A DNA stretch of 64,000 bases from Candidatus Freyarchaeota archaeon (GCA_030587365.1 JAUQZE010000050.1:1-64000), one strand, 5' to 3'. Numbered from the stretch's first letter, positions 25,719 through 34,310 are shown. The notes: generated by a model not told the origin, from the sequence alone. Numbers and translations: made by a program.

Positions 25719-27236
25719 TTAATCTGTTAACTCGTATGCGAGGTTCTCTATTTTTATTTCTATTCCTTTTTCAGTTAAGGAGTATAGTCTCTTCTTGTAT
25801 TTTCGGTATTCGTCCAAAGTCATAAGGATGATGTGTTCTCCCTCTTCTATTGCGTGGAAAAGTCTTCCCGCTCTCTGCGCTTCTTGTCTACGGGAACCAA
25901 ACAGATAATCGTATTCTATTACCCTCTGTATTTGCGGTAGGCTGATTCCCTCGTCGCCCACGCGGCTAAGTATGACGAATCCGTCTTTATTCAGCGCAGA
26001 CCGGACGGTTTCAAGACGGTTTTTTGTTTCGCCGTTAATGAAAATTCCACTGAACCTGTTGGCTATCATTTCCCCTTTTTTGAGATTGTCGCAGTATACC
26101 AGTGTAATGCCCGGCTCCGCCATAAGGCTGTCTAACTGTGCTAGTTTTTCGTTTTCTTCCCTAACAATTATCAGCTTTACAGTCGGCTTTCTAACCAATC
26201 CCCTATTGAAAAAGTAACTCCAAGCCACTCCTATGGGGTACCCCGTGAGGGCGAAGATTAACTCAGACCGTCCATCCTCCCGGTAGGGACTACCGCTCAG
26301 CCCAATGGTGTACTTTCTCTTAAGAAAGCTAAGCACGCTGAAAACATTGCTAGGCAGATGGTGAACCTCATCGAATACTATAAGACTGTACTCCTTCTCC
26401 GCAGACTCTTTAACGGCGGAGTGGTACGTCACTATTTTAACCTCATTCGGCTCCACATCCAATTGGTTCTTTATACGCTCCGCCCACTGCTCCCTCAGAG
26501 TCACTGTCGGAACCACCACCAGTTTTTCACCTCTGATTTTTCCGATAGCATAGAGACCCAGCATACTCTTACCGGCGCCCCAAGGATAGAATACCCCTAC
26601 GTGGCTGTATTTCAGGAAAAGCTCCCAAGCCTCCTTCTGGTAATCCCTAAGCTCAAACTTGACTCTTTCCTCTTCAAGGATGTCGTCATGATTCACTGGC
26701 GCAGGCCTAAACGGCATAACTCCATCTTTTAGAAGCTCAATTACCAGTGAGAACTTCTTAGTGCCTTTAATCTGGAATGAGTTTTCACTGATTTGTCGAC
26801 CGAAAAAGAGCTGGTACTTCTTTTTAAATTTAATAACATCGCCCTCTTCCAAAACTACAATGTTGTGTTCCGAGTCCAAAGCCACCTTGAATTCCGGTAG
26901 CTCAATACCAAGTTCATCTTTTAGCACATCTGGCAGGGGAGTAAGCCAATCAACATATCGGTTAACCCGGAAAACGTTATAGGATGATGTCTGAAATTCC
27001 AGCCAACCTACTTCCAAGGGTATGAAGCGGGGAATGAACAGCCGCCACTCTCCTTGCTTGTAGGGAACAATGGCGTAAGGCTTCTTTACGAAGGCTAAAA
27101 CCTCTTCGCTTTTAATTTCCTGCCACAGCGAAGCACTAAATTGCCTACAGACAGCCTGCACCGTCTCTTTTTCCGCTTCTTCCACTTGCTTTTTCAATTC
27201 GTCGAGCTGCATTCTAATTTCATTCAAGCCGTACAC
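25719..27236 (-). CDS. xpb: XPB-family superfamily 2 helicase
   Basis: The 505-residue protein has a helical N-terminal part (1-60), a damage-recognition-like domain, then two RecA-like lobes. Walker A is YPWGAGKS at 217-224, Walker B DEVHH at 289-293, motif III SGSPYREDG from 314. Lobe 2 has ILSRVGDEGISLPQ and the arginine-finger motif RRQEAQRAGRL. It would unwind DNA in repair or help transcription. Archaeal XPB is often followed by the nuclease Bax1; here the downstream neighbour is secernin and no Bax1 is visible. A decayed copy of the first 60 or so codons lies at 28192-28350. Confidence 0.88.
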   Translation of the reverse strand: MYGLNEIRMQLDELKKQVEEAEKETVQAVCRQFSASLWQEIKSEEVLAFVKKPYAIVPYKQGEWRLFIPRFIPLEVGWLEFQTSSYNVFRVNRYVDWLTPLPDVLKDELGIELPEFKVALDSEHNIVVLEEGDVIKFKKKYQLFFGRQISENSFQIKGTKKFSLVIELLKDGVMPFRPAPVNHDDILEEERVKFELRDYQKEAWELFLKYSHVGVFYPWGAGKSMLGLYAIGKIRGEKLVVVPTVTLREQWAERIKNQLDVEPNEVKIVTYHSAVKESAEKEYSLIVFDEVHHLPSNVFSVLSFLKRKYTIGLSGSPYREDGRSELIFALTGYPIGVAWSYFFNRGLVRKPTVKLIIVREENEKLAQLDSLMAEPGITLVYCDNLKKGEMIANRFSGIFINGETKNRLETVRSALNKDGFVILSRVGDEGISLPQIQRVIEYDYLFGSRRQEAQRAGRLFHAIEEGEHIILMTLDEYRKYKKRLYSLTEKGIEIKIENLAYELTD

Positions 27237-27593
27237 GAGTTATACCCCTCTTACTGCATCGCCTTTTTTGAAATATAGTAGTTAGTATTATTCTAGTCTG
27301 TATGTATGTTTTCTAAATAAAGAAACATACCACTGTCTACAGAGCAAAGCTTGAAAAAGCGCCTTCTTTTTCTCCCTCACAAGTCCAAGTCTTATTTCCC
27401 CACTAGGATATTTAAAGTTAATCAAATTGAAATTCGTTTTTAATTTGTCTTAGTGAAGATTTATTTTAATTTTGAACTTGCGGATAGATTAGCCAGAATT
27501 AACAATGCTTAAACATAAAAAATGAAAAGCTGACCAGCGGCATGTTTAATTGGCAAGACGCAGCCAAAAGATGGCAGAAGAAGATGATGGAAG
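27237..27593. other. Divergent intergenic region between XPB and PhlG-like genes
   Basis: It holds promoters for both directions and an imperfect stem-loop around 27302-27330 (GTATGTTTTCT / AGAAACATAC). A short frame on the plus strand (from ATG 27542, 23 codons) overlaps the start of the next gene; there is no evidence that it is real. Confidence 0.5.
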
Positions 27594-28148
27594 ATGCCAG
27601 AAGAAGAAATTGATCTGATCGATATCATAAGGGAAATTGTAAAAGAGTCAAAGTCCGAAACCGTGGACCTTGTTGTTGAGCATAAGTTAAGGGGTGTTAC
27701 ACCAGAGATGATTGACTGGTGGAGGGACCATATCGATAACACGGAACGCTACAAGTTGTGGCACCCCGAAGACCACGTTTCGTTCAGATGGGAAGTACCG
27801 CCGAGCAAGCACGGGCATGTCGGTGCTATACAAGTCGCTGTGGAGAAAATCGGAGAAACCCCACCTATTAAATTACGCATCCGCTGGGAGGATCCAGGTT
27901 CAGTGCCCATTTCCACAACTTACAGCCATGTCTTGGCGGCAAGTATCATAGACCATGACAACAAGCCCTTTATTTGGTTAGCTCATGAGTATGAATCGGA
28001 ACCCTATGGAACACGGATGCGCTCAACATTTCGATTTCCAGCAAAGATGCCTCCATCTGTCCTGGAAGATATGCGGAATCATAATAAAGAAGAAATGGGA
28101 CGATTCTCTAAATTTCTTCCAAAACTGTACAAGCAAAAAGTCAGTTGA
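27594..28148 (+). CDS. PhlG/DAPG-hydrolase-like protein
   Basis: The 184-residue protein has the block EMIDWWRDHIDN, YKLWHPEDHVSFRW and a later YSHVLAASIIDHD plus WLAHEYESEPYGTRMRS. This order of conserved Trp, His and Glu matches the 2,4-diacetylphloroglucinol hydrolase (PhlG) fold, a zinc-dependent carbon-carbon bond hydrolase family. The likely metal ligands are the His and Glu residues in HPEDH, DHD and HEYE. The true substrate in an archaeon is unknown. It starts at ATG 27594. It lies between the XPB gene and a decayed copy of the XPB 5' end, as if inserted there. Confidence 0.65.
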   Translation: MPEEEIDLIDIIREIVKESKSETVDLVVEHKLRGVTPEMIDWWRDHIDNTERYKLWHPEDHVSFRWEVPPSKHGHVGAIQVAVEKIGETPPIKLRIRWEDPGSVPISTTYSHVLAASIIDHDNKPFIWLAHEYESEPYGTRMRSTFRFPAKMPPSVLEDMRNHNKEEMGRFSKFLPKLYKQKVS

Positions 28149-28191
28149 AATTATGAAGCAAATCTCACATCCATTTACCTTGCAAATAATT

Positions 28192-28350
28192 ACCTTGCTT
28201 GTAGGGAACAATGGAAGTCTTATTTACAAAGGTTAAAGCCTCATCACCTTTAACCCCTGCCAGAGCGAAGCGTTAAATTGCCTTCAGACTGCCTGCACTG
28301 CATCTTTCTCCATTTCTTATACTTGAGTTTCTTAAATTCGTCGAGCCGCA
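28192..28350 (-). pseudogene. Decayed copy of the XPB helicase 5' end
   Basis: Aligns with 27051-27213, the region coding roughly for residues 8-62 of XPB, at about 75% identity by eye. Runs such as TTGCTTGTAGGGAACAATGG are exact. Several indels and stops break the frame. It is in the same orientation as the real gene and about 1.1 kb from it, with the PhlG-like gene between. Confidence 0.85.
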
Positions 28351-28418
28351 ACTAGGCCAAAATTAAGTTGAAAATGCTTAATTATTTAAGGGTGAGTATA
28401 GAAATTTATGAGGGGTGA

Positions 28419-29840
28419 ATGGTTTTGGTTGTGTTTGTTCCGCCGGATTTGAAGTTTTCCGATTCCCTTTACCTTCTGCTCGGTGCCTCGATACTAAAGG
28501 ATGACATTGCACTCTATCAGAAGATTCCCGCTTACATGAAGCCTCTAATAAGTTTTTTAAACGCCGCTCCTTCAGTTGGAAAGAAAATCTACGCCGGACA
28601 ACTCTCCAAAGCGCAGTATGGACGAGACCCGGAAGTCGTGAAGAAGTCGAGAATAGACGACATTCTGGAGAGAGAGTTCCTGAGTTACCACAGAGAGGTG
28701 CTCCAGAAGAGGAAGCTTGACTCCATTTTCCTCGGAGCATCGAATGGGGGAAGCCTGCACCTTGCGGACATAATGCGCACGTTGATGCTTTTTTCGGGCT
28801 TAAACATAACGGTGACCAGAAAGGGCGGAGACCCGGACGACGCTGAAGGCTTCATAGAATTCGGAAGAAAACTCATGAAGGAATTCCTGCCCAAAAACGA
28901 TAACCTGGAAATCGTCCTCCACTTCGACCCCGTCCACGACAGAAATAACCTCCCGTATGTCTTCCATTTCAGATCCAAGTTCTGGCTCCCCAACGCTTAC
29001 AGGAAATTCATAAAAGACCACCTCAAGAAGGGAGGGGACGTAGTGCTTTTCGATGTTCAGGAGTCGTGGCTGCACTACAAGCTCGACGACAGATTCTACT
29101 ACCAGTGCGGAGGACTGGACGACTTAACACCAGAAGAATACGCCTTCGGCTCCAAAAGAATCGATTCCTGGCTCAAGGAAATCGGAGCAACCCACAGAGG
29201 AGGTTGGGGAATAGAGGGAGAAAAACCCCTCAAAAGCTACGACAGCGAGTACGGCAACAGCCCCCGAATGGTAAAAGCCACAAAAGAATTCGCCGAAGAA
29301 CAGGGATACAACTTCACCCACATAAAGGCGGAGAAAGCCCACGACCTCAGCGCCATGACCACCTACCTCGCCAACCAAGCTATGAATGAAAAGGGAATAA
29401 AGCCCAGAGGAGTCATAGTGGAACAGTACACCCAGCTCGTCCCCCTCGCAGTAAGAAGACTGGGACTCCTCCCCGTCTGGACCTACTACGTCTTAAGAGA
29501 ATCCTTCAACGACACCAAAAAAATGCTGGACACAGTCTTCACAGACTACTTGGAAGAAGCCGAAGAACTGGTCTTCCTCCCCACACAACCCTACAACCCG
29601 GGCCCCCCAGAAGACTTCGTCACCGGCGAGGAGTGGCACAAACTACTCAAATCGTATCCCGCCAAAAAATTCACATCATTGACCAAACCCAAACTTTACC
29701 CCATAGACCTGCCCTCAGTCGTCCTCGGACCAATGAACCTGCAGAAAAGATGCCTCAAGGAAAAAGACCTAGGACTCAAAATCAGCATGGAAGACATTAA
29801 GAAAGCCTGCAAAAAATTCGGACTAACCTACAGCACCTAA
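28419..29840 (+). CDS. Unrecognised 473-residue protein
   Basis: I do not recognise this protein. It has no signal peptide or membrane segment. A GASNGGS stretch at 106-112 resembles an alpha/beta-hydrolase nucleophile elbow (GxSxG), with later acidic and His residues (HFDPVHD, VLFDVQES), but this alone does not prove the fold. The downstream half is rich in C-ending codons, as in the next gene. It precedes a UroD-family methyltransferase by 133 bases on the same strand, so the two may be co-expressed and act on the same substrate. Start GTG/ATG at 28419; a slightly later start is possible. Confidence 0.8.
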   Translation: MVLVVFVPPDLKFSDSLYLLLGASILKDDIALYQKIPAYMKPLISFLNAAPSVGKKIYAGQLSKAQYGRDPEVVKKSRIDDILEREFLSYHREVLQKRKLDSIFLGASNGGSLHLADIMRTLMLFSGLNITVTRKGGDPDDAEGFIEFGRKLMKEFLPKNDNLEIVLHFDPVHDRNNLPYVFHFRSKFWLPNAYRKFIKDHLKKGGDVVLFDVQESWLHYKLDDRFYYQCGGLDDLTPEEYAFGSKRIDSWLKEIGATHRGGWGIEGEKPLKSYDSEYGNSPRMVKATKEFAEEQGYNFTHIKAEKAHDLSAMTTYLANQAMNEKGIKPRGVIVEQYTQLVPLAVRRLGLLPVWTYYVLRESFNDTKKMLDTVFTDYLEEAEELVFLPTQPYNPGPPEDFVTGEEWHKLLKSYPAKKFTSLTKPKLYPIDLPSVVLGPMNLQKRCLKEKDLGLKISMEDIKKACKKFGLTYST

Positions 29841-29979
29841 ATATTGAATATTATAGACCTTTCCAGAGGCTATTTTTTGGGACGAAAAGCTCTTATTGAG
29901 CCTTTTTAATCGTATCTCACTTTTCATTCCCAGCCAAAACCTTTGGATTCTCTCGGAGCTATCAGAGTGGTGATTGCAT

Positions 29980-31131
29980 TTGGATGCACGCGAACGGGTT
30001 CTGTGCGCATTGAATAGGGAGGAGCCGGATAGGGTTCCAACCTTTGAGATCGGTATTTCAAACGATAACATCTCAGAGAAGGTTGCGGGCACCAGTTTGT
30101 CTAAGGGCACTATAAGAGCCGCCTGGAACATGAGACACATTCCCTTCTGGCGATATTTTAGACGGAAACGCACTATGAAGTATTCACCCGACCTATATGC
30201 AAAATGCATCACAGTCATGTCGAAAATTGGATTCGACTGCTGCTCCCTAGGAGTACTACTCCAATTCACCAAATCCAAGTACCCAACCTGGGACACTTAC
30301 ATCGACGAGTACGGAAGAAAATTCCAGCTCAAAGAACTAAACGAAACCGAAATAGGATTCTACACGGGAGGAGCCTTCAAATCTCCCAAAGATTACTATG
30401 CCTGGGGAACCATTGACCCCTACCACCCGATAAGGGAGAGAATCTACAAGAAAGCCCAGGAAGCGGTAGGAGACAGAATCTTCATAATGCCGGGAATAAT
30501 GGGATTCTTCGAGTCCACATGGGAAATATTCGGATTCGAAACCTTCGCCAAACTCTTCTTCCAGAACCGCAAATTCATAAAAGAAGTCTTTGACGACCAC
30601 AAAAAACTGGCAATCGAAACAGCAAAATACATGATGGATCTAGGAGCCGAGGCACTGGTAGTTTATGACGACTACGGACACAAAACCGGACCTTTCATTT
30701 CACCCAAAGATTTCCGAAAATATGTATATCCCTGCCTTAAAGAATTCACACGAACCTGCCACAACCGAGGAGTCAAGGTTCTCCTGCACAGCGACGGCAA
30801 CCTCAACCAGATAGTGGAAGGCATAGTTGACGCGGGAATAGACGCACTGCATCCCTGGGAGCCGCAGGCAAACATGGATATAATAGAAGGCAAAAAGAAG
30901 TACGGAGACAAAATCTGCGTCGTAGGCAATGTGGACCCCATGTACACCCTGAGTGAAGCCCCGGTAGAAACAGTAAGGGAAGAAGTGCTCAGACTGCTGA
31001 AAAACGTGGCACCGGGAGGAGGCTACATTCTGAGTTCAGGGCACAGTGTACACCCAAGAGTGAAATACGAGAATCTCATGGAAATGATGAAAACAGTACA
31101 AAAGTATGGTAATTACCCAATCCAAATATGA
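29980..31131 (+). CDS. UroD-family protein, methylcobamide methyltransferase-like
   Basis: The approximately 383-residue protein matches the uroporphyrinogen-decarboxylase/MtbA-like superfamily. It begins DARERVLCALNREEPDRVPTFE and has DDYGHKTGPFISPKDFRKYV, then LHSDGNLNQIVEGIVDAGID and HPWEPQANMDI, ending near GGGYILSSGHSVHP. Archaeal members of this group usually move methyl groups between methoxylated or methylated compounds, corrinoid proteins and a carrier. True haem synthesis is less likely because there are no other haem genes here. I prefer TTG at 29980 (GGTGA 6 bases upstream) over TTG at 29974. No corrinoid protein gene is adjacent. Confidence 0.8.
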   Translation: MDARERVLCALNREEPDRVPTFEIGISNDNISEKVAGTSLSKGTIRAAWNMRHIPFWRYFRRKRTMKYSPDLYAKCITVMSKIGFDCCSLGVLLQFTKSKYPTWDTYIDEYGRKFQLKELNETEIGFYTGGAFKSPKDYYAWGTIDPYHPIRERIYKKAQEAVGDRIFIMPGIMGFFESTWEIFGFETFAKLFFQNRKFIKEVFDDHKKLAIETAKYMMDLGAEALVVYDDYGHKTGPFISPKDFRKYVYPCLKEFTRTCHNRGVKVLLHSDGNLNQIVEGIVDAGIDALHPWEPQANMDIIEGKKKYGDKICVVGNVDPMYTLSEAPVETVREEVLRLLKNVAPGGGYILSSGHSVHPRVKYENLMEMMKTVQKYGNYPIQI

Positions 31132-31216
31132 GAGAATTATGCAGTTTGAGAATATTTATCACATAATTCAGTATAACTGGTTCCACTTATATTAGAGAAG
31201 TCTTTTTCCAGAGTCC

Positions 31217-31492
31217 CTAGTCATCTTGTACACTTAACCACAAATCGGATTTCGAGATAGGGGCATAATCCGGTTTTCCAGTCCTCTTAATCTTTTTAGA
31301 ACTCAAATTCACGAGAAAATCCAAAATTTTTTCTTCCTCTTCCCCTTCTTCGTTAGATTCCACCATTAATCCCGCAATTTTGCTACTAATAAGAATCCAG
31401 CGGACAGCATCCCCTTCCCTGATACCGAGTGCGTCTCTAACCTCCTTAGGAATACGAATCCTCATTTTAGAGTCAACCTTAGAACTAACCAT
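31217..31492 (-). CDS. AbrB/SpoVT-type DNA-binding protein
   Basis: The 91-residue protein begins with a swapped-hairpin AbrB domain (SSKVDSKMRIRIPKEVRDAL, then GIREGDAVRWILI). It carries an acidic stretch EEGEEEEK and a basic tail. Such proteins are antitoxins or chromosomal regulators. No toxin follows it, so it is an orphan. It is transcribed away from the RHH-UPF0175 gene at 31590. Confidence 0.8.
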   Translation of the reverse strand: MVSSKVDSKMRIRIPKEVRDALGIREGDAVRWILISSKIAGLMVESNEEGEEEEKILDFLVNLSSKKIKRTGKPDYAPISKSDLWLSVQDD

Positions 31493-31589
31493 CTACTCCA
31501 CCGCTCAAAAAAGAAAAGGTGAGAACTAATAAAAGTTCCCCATATGTTCAGCAGATGCCAGAAGAGTAATATAAGATTTAATCAAAAAT

Positions 31590-31898
31590 ATGTGTATGAA
31601 AAAAGTTTCTTCAAAAGTGGAAAGAAAGATTATAGAGGAACTCAACAGAATCTCAAAAAAGAGGGGCGTTCATAAATCAGTGATCATCAGAGAAATGTTG
31701 AGTGAAGGTATAAGAGAGTACAAGTTGAAGGAAGCGTTAGAACTCCTGAGAGAGAGAAAAATTACTATTTGGCGAGCAGCTGAAATGGCTAGTGTAACCT
31801 ACATGGAGATTCTTGACGGCTTAAGGCAGTATAACATACCCTTCCCAGTAACGCTCGAGGAGATAAAACGCGAAATCAAAGAAATTAACGGTAATTAA
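31590..31898 (+). CDS. Ribbon-helix-helix protein with C-terminal UPF0175 domain
   Basis: About 100 residues. The N-terminal third (KVSSKVERKIIEELNRISKK) looks like a ribbon-helix-helix DNA-binding domain. The second half, ALELLRERKITIWRAAEMAS and onward to EEIKREI, matches UPF0175, an antitoxin-type helix-turn-helix usually paired with a PIN toxin. ATG at 31590 or 31596 could start it. No PIN gene follows, so it is an orphan antitoxin or a free regulator. Confidence 0.75.
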   Translation: MCMKKVSSKVERKIIEELNRISKKRGVHKSVIIREMLSEGIREYKLKEALELLRERKITIWRAAEMASVTYMEILDGLRQYNIPFPVTLEEIKREIKEINGN

Positions 31899-31915
31899 AA
31901 AACGAACCCTAATAA

Positions 31916-32137
31916 TCACTTACTCCAAGCTTCCCTCAGCTCAGAAACGAATCCATCCTCATCCCCAGCTATTCTCTTCTTAACCTCACTCCAAGCAGCC
32001 GAACAGTTCTTATACTCTACACCCACAATGCCGTGAATAAACCTGTCAATTTCCCTTTTGTTTTCACTCGTGACAGTTATTCCAGCCTTGTTGAAAATAT
32101 CCTGAATATGCCTGAAATAGCAAGTCACATTAACCAC
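31916..32137 (-). CDS. Small conserved archaeal-type protein, unknown function
   Basis: A 73-residue protein with YFRHIQDIFNKAG, ENKREIDRFIH, VGVEYKNCSAAW and EVKKRI. From memory such small proteins recur in methanogens and related archaea, but I know no function. There is no metal motif or membrane segment. It converges with the preceding gene with a gap of 17 bases. Confidence 0.6.
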   Translation of the reverse strand: MVNVTCYFRHIQDIFNKAGITVTSENKREIDRFIHGIVGVEYKNCSAAWSEVKKRIAGDEDGFVSELREAWSK

Positions 32138-32275
32138 CCTGAAATAATAATGAGCTTCCAGAATTAAAAATTATTCCACAATATGACCCGATTTAGAGGT
32201 TGAGCAAGATTTATTTCCAAAGAATGCCTCCGTTAACAAGCTAAATGAAAGAAGCAATGCTACGAGGCAAAACAA

Positions 32276-32581
32276 ATGGACAATTTGGATAAGAGTAACG
32301 CTGTTGAAGTGAATTGTGTAAGAGACGAATACATATTCATATCTCAACAACCCTGCGAAAATTGCAGCAGAAAAAATGCTTACAGGCTGCGCACCCAGAC
32401 TCTAATCGGTAGAGAAGATAGAAACTATGACGTATTGGACACCGAGTGCCAATTCTGCGGCTACAAAAAATGCTTCACCTTCGACGTAACAGACTGCTTC
32501 CAAAACCTCGAAAAACAGTTTTCAGCCACATTCAAAGACCGAGACAAACACGAAGACATGGACTGGGACAAAGAAACCTAA
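32276..32581 (+). CDS. Small zinc-ribbon-like protein
   Basis: A 101-residue protein with two CxxC pairs (CENC near residue 27 and CQFC near 58), spaced as in a zinc ribbon, plus an acidic C-terminus. It resembles no named family that I know. A zinc-binding adaptor or nucleic-acid-binding role is a guess. Other ATG codons upstream are not in frame. Confidence 0.6.
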   Translation: MDNLDKSNAVEVNCVRDEYIFISQQPCENCSRKNAYRLRTQTLIGREDRNYDVLDTECQFCGYKKCFTFDVTDCFQNLEKQFSATFKDRDKHEDMDWDKET

Positions 32582-32621
32582 ACCAACCCCATTTCTTCTC
32601 TACTAATTTTTATCCCTCAAA

Positions 32622-32785
32622 AATACCAGCAAGGCTCAACTATCACCTTAACAGAGTCCTCAGCATTTGCGACAAGCTTAAATCCCAAACCCGCCTTCAC
32701 CAAACCCGACCAGTGCGTAATCATGCCATGCGTATTCAAACTAACAGCACGAAGCCCCAAAGAGACAGTCACACCCAAAGGGCTA
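32622..32785 (-). pseudogene. Old scar of an alcohol dehydrogenase 3' end
   Basis: Aligns with 39543-39700, the last 50 or so codons of the intact dehydrogenase, at about 75% identity. The minus-strand translation reads GMITHWSGLVKAGLGFKLVA then NAEDSVKVIVEPCW, clearly homologous to the real C-terminus. The remainder of the same broken copy continues at 33233-33321, beyond the gene at 32812-33219. Confidence 0.85.
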
Positions 32786-32811
32786 AAATCTAGTAGTTAA
32801 AATAAAACAAT

Positions 32812-33219
32812 TCACTCCGGTTCAATCCAACCCGTTACAGCTCTACATAAACCAGTTCTCATTTTTTCAAGATACTTTAAATTATCATTCTCCTCCCAAT
32901 CAAAGGGTATTTCAATTATATTATCCCTCCCAAATTCAATAATTTCTCCATCCCTCACATATTCCTGATTCGATTCAATAAGTCTAAAAGTATCCAACAC
33001 CTCCCCATACAATTTATCAACCCTCACATAAACTATCCTAACATAGATAACCTCCCCCCAACCACTACCCCTATCCATAAATTGAAGCCTAACAACATTA
33101 CCCACACCAACACAACCACGACTCTCCGGCAACAACTGATTACCATGCCAATCATAAACATCCTCCCTCCTCGGCTTAAATATAACAACCGATTCCTTCA
33201 CTTCACCATACCACCTCAA
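32812..33219 (-). CDS. Unknown protein, DUF2314-like
   Basis: The 135-residue protein has GNVVRLQFMDRG, GEVIYVRIVYVRVDKLYGEV, then DGEIIEFGRDNIIEIPFDWE. The arrangement of a basic beta strand, a V-x-V hairpin and a late IIEI strand resembles the DUF2314 fold, a small all-beta domain found in regulatory contexts. It lies inside an old dehydrogenase pseudogene: ADH-like sequence stops just left of it and resumes just right of it. That makes it likely inserted DNA, and it is intact. It starts at ATG 33219. No partner gene is obvious. Confidence 0.5.
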   Translation of the reverse strand: MRWYGEVKESVVIFKPRREDVYDWHGNQLLPESRGCVGVGNVVRLQFMDRGSGWGEVIYVRIVYVRVDKLYGEVLDTFRLIESNQEYVRDGEIIEFGRDNIIEIPFDWEENDNLKYLEKMRTGLCRAVTGWIEPE

Positions 33220-33232
33220 CCATCAACCCACA

Positions 33233-33321
33233 GAACCGACACCGCATAAGGTTTCAATATAACCCTATTCCATAACACATCATTAAAATTCAATTCCAAA
33301 TTAACAACCGGCTCTGACTAA
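33233..33321 (-). pseudogene. Second part of the old alcohol dehydrogenase scar
   Basis: The minus-strand reading SEPVVNLELNFNDVLWNRVI matches PEPTVNTPVNFNDMWRNEIT of the intact dehydrogenase (near 39730-39800). It is the part immediately upstream of the 32622-32785 piece, now separated from it by the DUF2314-like gene. Confidence 0.7.
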
Positions 33322-33418
33322 GACTGTTAAACGACACTCTTTAAATATTTTTAGATAGGAAATATGAAAAAGGTGTAAGTAATGTGTGAAAAAGAGATCG
33401 AAGTCTTCAGGGAATGAA
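33322..33418 (+). pseudogene. Scar of a DUF2281 antitoxin promoter and start
   Basis: Aligns with 34284-34366 (about 75%). It includes a TTTAAATA box, the spacer and start codons (MCEKEIEVFRE then a stop, versus MYEKEIEGKI in the intact gene). The rest of the antitoxin is missing. Confidence 0.6.
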
Positions 33419-33539
33419 ATTCAAAAGTGCTTTTTGGTAGAGATTACAAAACCCAAAAAAGATCATTTAGATTCTTTATTAAGGAACATGATAATGTTAT
33501 TCCCCTTCGATGATGCCTTCCGATACTAGGAGGTATACT

Positions 33540-33762
33540 ATGAGATATAATATTAAAGAAATTGAAGCGAAGAGTGTTCTCCAAAAAAGTAAATTGCCTG
33601 AATCGGAATATTGTATCAATCCGTATGTAGGTTGTTTACACGGTTGCGTCTACTGTTATGCGCGATTTATGAGGAGATTTACTGGCCATGCTAATGAAAA
33701 TTGGGGCGAATTTTTAGACGTTAAAGTTAACGCTCCAGCAGTATTAGAGAAACAATTGCGAA
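33540..33762 (+). pseudogene. Truncated radical SAM protein, SPL type (N-terminus only)
   Basis: From ATG 33540 the frame encodes about 74 residues with INPYVGCLHGCVYCYARFMR, the CxxxCxxC cluster motif of spore-photoproduct-lyase-type radical SAM proteins, preceded by KSVLQKSKLPESEYC. Homology ends near 33762, exactly where the 3' end of the oppositely oriented DUF3795 gene begins; the frame stays open to 33851 but only as antisense of that gene. It is a fragment without the rest of the barrel and should be inactive. Confidence 0.75.
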
Positions 33763-33764
33763 AT

Positions 33765-34106
33765 TTAATCAAATTTACCATAAGGACCTTTCCAGTTATC
33801 AGCTATTTTTACAAATTTGGCATATCCTTTTTCTCTGATAAATTCCGTTGATTGCCTGTATTTCTTATACTTATACCCTCCCTTTTTATAAAAATCCTGA
33901 ATTATTCTACAAGACAAATAATCAGGACAATCAGCACATGTTTCAAATTTTCTTTCCTTAAAACAGCACACCTTAATCTCACATTTAGCCTTATTAATGT
34001 CCCTTTCCCCACTTTCATACCCCAACTTACAACCACGACAACTTCCATCCATAAGTGCACGACAGGGTTTACAATATGCACCGCAACACCCAATTTCTCT
34101 TATCAA
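33765..34106 (-). CDS. Cys-rich DUF3795-type protein
   Basis: The 113-residue protein is very rich in Cys: GCCGAYCKPC near the start, then SCRGCKLGY, CEIKVCCFKER, ETCADCPDYLSC. This pattern matches DUF3795, thought to bind zinc or iron-sulfur. It ends with Y/K-rich sequence KGGYKYKKY. It begins at ATG 34106 and its 3' end butts against the broken radical SAM fragment. Function unknown. Confidence 0.75.
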   Translation of the reverse strand: MIREIGCCGAYCKPCRALMDGSCRGCKLGYESGERDINKAKCEIKVCCFKERKFETCADCPDYLSCRIIQDFYKKGGYKYKKYRQSTEFIREKGYAKFVKIADNWKGPYGKFD

Positions 34107-34302
34107 CGTAACACCCTTCTTTTTGAATTTTCCATAGTATTGCTTAACGTTTATCAGAAATTATAAGATTTCCTATTTTTCCATGCCCCCAAGCAATATT
34201 GCACATAACGAGAATTCAACAAAAGATTCATCAAAAAATCTATTCAAACAATGTTTACTCAAGGGCAACACAAATGGTTAAATTGTTAGACGAAAGCAAG
34301 CC

Positions 34303-34310
34303 TTTAAATA
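34303..34310 (+). promoter_or_regulatory. TATA box of the DUF2281-PIN pair
   Basis: TTTAAATA, 33 bases upstream of the preferred start at 34343. The same box occurs in the scar at 33322. Confidence 0.5.

Noticed and set aside
32581..32793. Plus-strand open frame rich in Arg/Gln/Pro (32446-32793)
   Set aside because: It overlaps the zinc-ribbon gene and the dehydrogenase scar in other frames.
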